Assembly: GCA_963980215.1 (NCBI GenBank)
Contig: CAXBYZ010000022.1
Location: 1 to 13,847, forward strand
Direction: 5' to 3'
From: CAXBYZ01 sp963980215
GTDB taxonomy: Bacteria; Patescibacteriota; Microgenomatia; UBA1400; CG1-02-47-37
DNA length: 13,847 nt
A program made the translations under genes and the position numbers. Positions 13,063 to 13,847 of the stretch are shown piece after piece (the first letter of the stretch is position 1; each line of letters begins with the position of its first letter). The notes beneath the pieces are model-generated. The model did no database searches. It had not been told where the DNA came from and saw nothing but the letters and a program-made list of their open reading frames with translations.

Positions 13063-13089
13063 GATGTTTGTATACTAGGGGGGAGTATA
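13049..13089 (+). promoter_or_regulatory. Promoter and CsoR/RcnR-type operator of the redox operon
   Basis: TTGACA (13049-13054), a 16-nt spacer and TATACT (13071-13076) form a strong promoter. Overlapping its -10, TATACT, AGGGGGG, AGTATA (13071-13089) is an inverted repeat around a G-tract. It closely matches the TACT-G6-N-AGTA site described for RcnR and the G/C-tract operators of the CsoR family, with the extra base on the other side. It touches the start codon of the repressor gene, so autorepression is likely. Confidence 0.75.
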
Positions 13090-13334
13090 TGAAAGTTCAA
13101 CAAGATAAAACACAGAAATCATTAAAGCGGATTGAGGGGCAGGTGAGAGGCATACAGGGGATGTATGCTGATAACCAGCCTTGTTTGAAGATAGTCCAAC
13201 AGATAGCAGCGGCCAGAGAGGCTTTGAGTAAAGTTGGTAGAGAGATGTTGAAAAGTGAGGCTTGTAGTTGTATGGTGAGTAGCACAAAGAAAGATAAGTT
13301 TGATAAGATATTAAAACAATTATTTAAATCATAA
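13089..13334 (+). CDS. CsoR/RcnR/CstR-family repressor
   Basis: An 81-residue all-helical repressor of the DUF156 family. SLKRIEGQVRGIQGMY (11-26) is the family signature, with Cys32 in QPCLKIV at the conserved first ligand position. In Cu(I)-sensing CsoR the other ligands are His and Cys (H-x3-C); here the His position is Glu57 and the Cys is Cys61, with an extra Cys59 (EACSC). A Cys pair without His is nearer persulfide-sensing CstR than copper CsoR. The neighbours thioredoxin and thioredoxin reductase fit thiol or sulfur stress sensing. The ATG at 13089 was chosen over an upstream TTG because of the operator and AGGGGGGAG. A metal sensor cannot be excluded. Confidence 0.87.
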   Translation: MKVQQDKTQKSLKRIEGQVRGIQGMYADNQPCLKIVQQIAAAREALSKVGREMLKSEACSCMVSSTKKDKFDKILKQLFKS

Positions 13335-13345
13335 AGGAGATTATT

Positions 13346-13669
13346 ATGGCAGTAATGTTTACTGATCAAGATTTTGAAGCAAAAGTATTAAAGAGTGACA
13401 AGCCGGTGTTTGTGGATTTTTTTGCGGAGTGGTGTGGGCCTTGTAAAGCGGCAGCTCCAATCGTGGATGAGTTAGCCGAGGAGTACAAAGATAAGGTGGT
13501 AATTGGCAAGCTGGATGTGGACTCTAATCAAGCTACAGCCGGTAAGTATGGAGTGATGAGTATTCCAACGGTGATTATGTTTAAGGGTGGTGAAGAAGTG
13601 GAGAGAATGAGTGGTTTTGCTGGCAAAGAAGGCTATGAGAAGTTAATTAAAAAAGTATTAGGAGAGTAA
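13346..13669 (+). CDS. trxA: Thioredoxin
   Basis: A 107-residue disulfide reductase. The active site is EWCGPCK (28-34, Cys30 and Cys33), DFFAEW precedes it, and the cis-proline is in SIPT (72-75). The length and the closing GGEEVERMSGF segment are normal for thioredoxin. No signal peptide is visible, so it acts in the cytoplasm and would be reduced by the adjacent thioredoxin reductase. The ribosome site AAAGGAGA overlaps the repressor stop codon, and the gene lies 11 nt downstream of it, so the two are cotranscribed under the CsoR-like operator. Confidence 0.96.
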   Translation: MAVMFTDQDFEAKVLKSDKPVFVDFFAEWCGPCKAAAPIVDELAEEYKDKVVIGKLDVDSNQATAGKYGVMSIPTVIMFKGGEEVERMSGFAGKEGYEKLIKKVLGE

Positions 13670-13674
13670 AGTGC

Positions 13675-13787
13675 TTGTCAATTGTTTGACTCGCCATACG
13701 GAAATTTTAAATCACTCACGAGCATCTGACTAAATCAGATGTGACGGTTCGTTCTTAAAATTTGCATGGTTGCGTATCAATTGACAA
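13675..13787. repeat. Long nested hairpin between trxA and trxB
   Basis: Four stems nest in order. TTGTCAATTG (13675-13684) pairs with CAATTGACAA (13778-13787). ATACG (13696-13700) pairs with CGTAT (13773-13777), stacking directly on the first on its 3' side. AAATTTTAA (13702-13710) pairs with TTAAAATTT (13755-13763). CATCTGA (13723-13729) pairs with TCAGATG (13735-13741) around CTAAA. It may be a structured RNA such as a trxB leader, or a small mobile element with 10-bp terminal inverted repeats. It does not fold as a tRNA and no T-run follows. Confidence 0.6.
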
Positions 13788-13794
13788 TAAATTT

Positions 13795-13847
13795 ATGATA
13801 CATAATTTAATCATTATTGGTTCTGGGCCGGCGGGGTATACGGCGGC
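13795..13847 (+). CDS. trxB: Thioredoxin reductase, 3' truncated by the window
   Basis: ATG at 13795 opens MIHNLIIIGSGPAGYTAA, the FAD-binding Rossmann start GxGxxG seen at the N-terminus of thioredoxin reductases. Only 17 full codons are present, so other flavoprotein reductases cannot be excluded, but the thioredoxin gene directly upstream favours TrxB, which uses NADPH to reduce thioredoxin. The start follows a large hairpin region. A weak -10 (GACAAT, 13783-13788) ends 6 nt before the ATG, so a separate leaderless promoter is possible. Confidence 0.85.
   Translation, partial: MIHNLIIIGSGPAGYTA

Noticed and set aside
13068..13088. Upstream TTG start for the CsoR-family gene
   Set aside because: It would place the start upstream of the predicted transcription start and translate the operator; the ATG at 13089 gives the family-like N-terminus.
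13671..13794. tRNA gene or integron attC site between trxA and trxB
   Set aside because: No cloverleaf with a 7-bp acceptor and proper T-stem forms on either strand, and the attC core boxes are absent.
1..13847. CRISPR array or insertion sequence
   Set aside because: No regularly spaced direct repeats and no transposase-like frame were found on either strand.

Overview
The window looks like a chromosomal piece of a bacterium with a small, densely packed, AT-rich genome. A Candidate Phyla Radiation (Patescibacteria, perhaps Microgenomates-like) origin is my best guess. The signs are mostly short genes with 4-14 nt overlaps, almost no spacers, an archaeal-type UMP kinase in a bacterial lipoprotein-gene setting, a tiny toxin-antitoxin pair, and many promoters whose -10 box sits 4-9 nt before the ATG, predicting leaderless mRNAs. 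TGA, TAA and TAG all act as stops, so the standard bacterial code fits. No rRNA, tRNA, CRISPR array or insertion sequence was recognised. Nearly all genes are on the + strand, which is strongly G-over-C skewed. Two small genes lie on the - strand.

Layout. 1-65 is the tail of an upstream gene. 122-340 (-) is a small Cys-rich protein. 414-3946 is a two-gene cation operon (P2-type ATPase plus a CaCA-family cation/Ca exchanger). 3986-4635 is a Phd/YefM-PIN toxin-antitoxin pair with an inverted-repeat-rich promoter. 4681-7524 carries ung, a DUF4870-like membrane protein, pth and an MFS-type transporter. 7589-9291 is an ATPase with a DUF234-like nuclease-fold C-terminus plus a small unknown partner, preceded by a perfect 16-bp-arm palindrome. 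9278-11514 holds an acylphosphatase, a membrane protein, lgt and pyrH. 11517-11905 (-) is an OmpR/PhoB-type winged-helix regulator split by a -1 frameshift, with a perfect tandem 11-bp repeat just before its ATG. 11978-13062 holds an unknown protein and a second winged-helix-like protein. 13089-13847 is a CsoR-family repressor, thioredoxin and the start of thioredoxin reductase, a likely thiol-redox operon.

The most interesting material is non-coding or mixed. (1) A roughly 70-bp structured repeat at 5342-5412 and 9484-9556 overlaps the 3' ends of ung and the acylphosphatase gene. It supplies their last residues and stop codons in the same frame, and contains three hairpins with compensatory changes; a weaker third copy lies at about 12569-12603. 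(2) Perfect short palindromes lie inside proteins, in frame, and look like small inserted elements (P-type ATPase twice, pth once; a similar one covers the stop of the first gene). (3) A CsoR/RcnR-type operator overlaps the -10 and start codon of the repressor gene. (4) An 11-bp tandem site, the spacing PhoB-type proteins use, sits in front of the winged-helix gene. (5) A 113-nt nested hairpin lies between trxA and trxB.

All calls rest on reading the sequence and on recalled family motifs. No search, alignment or folding program was run.
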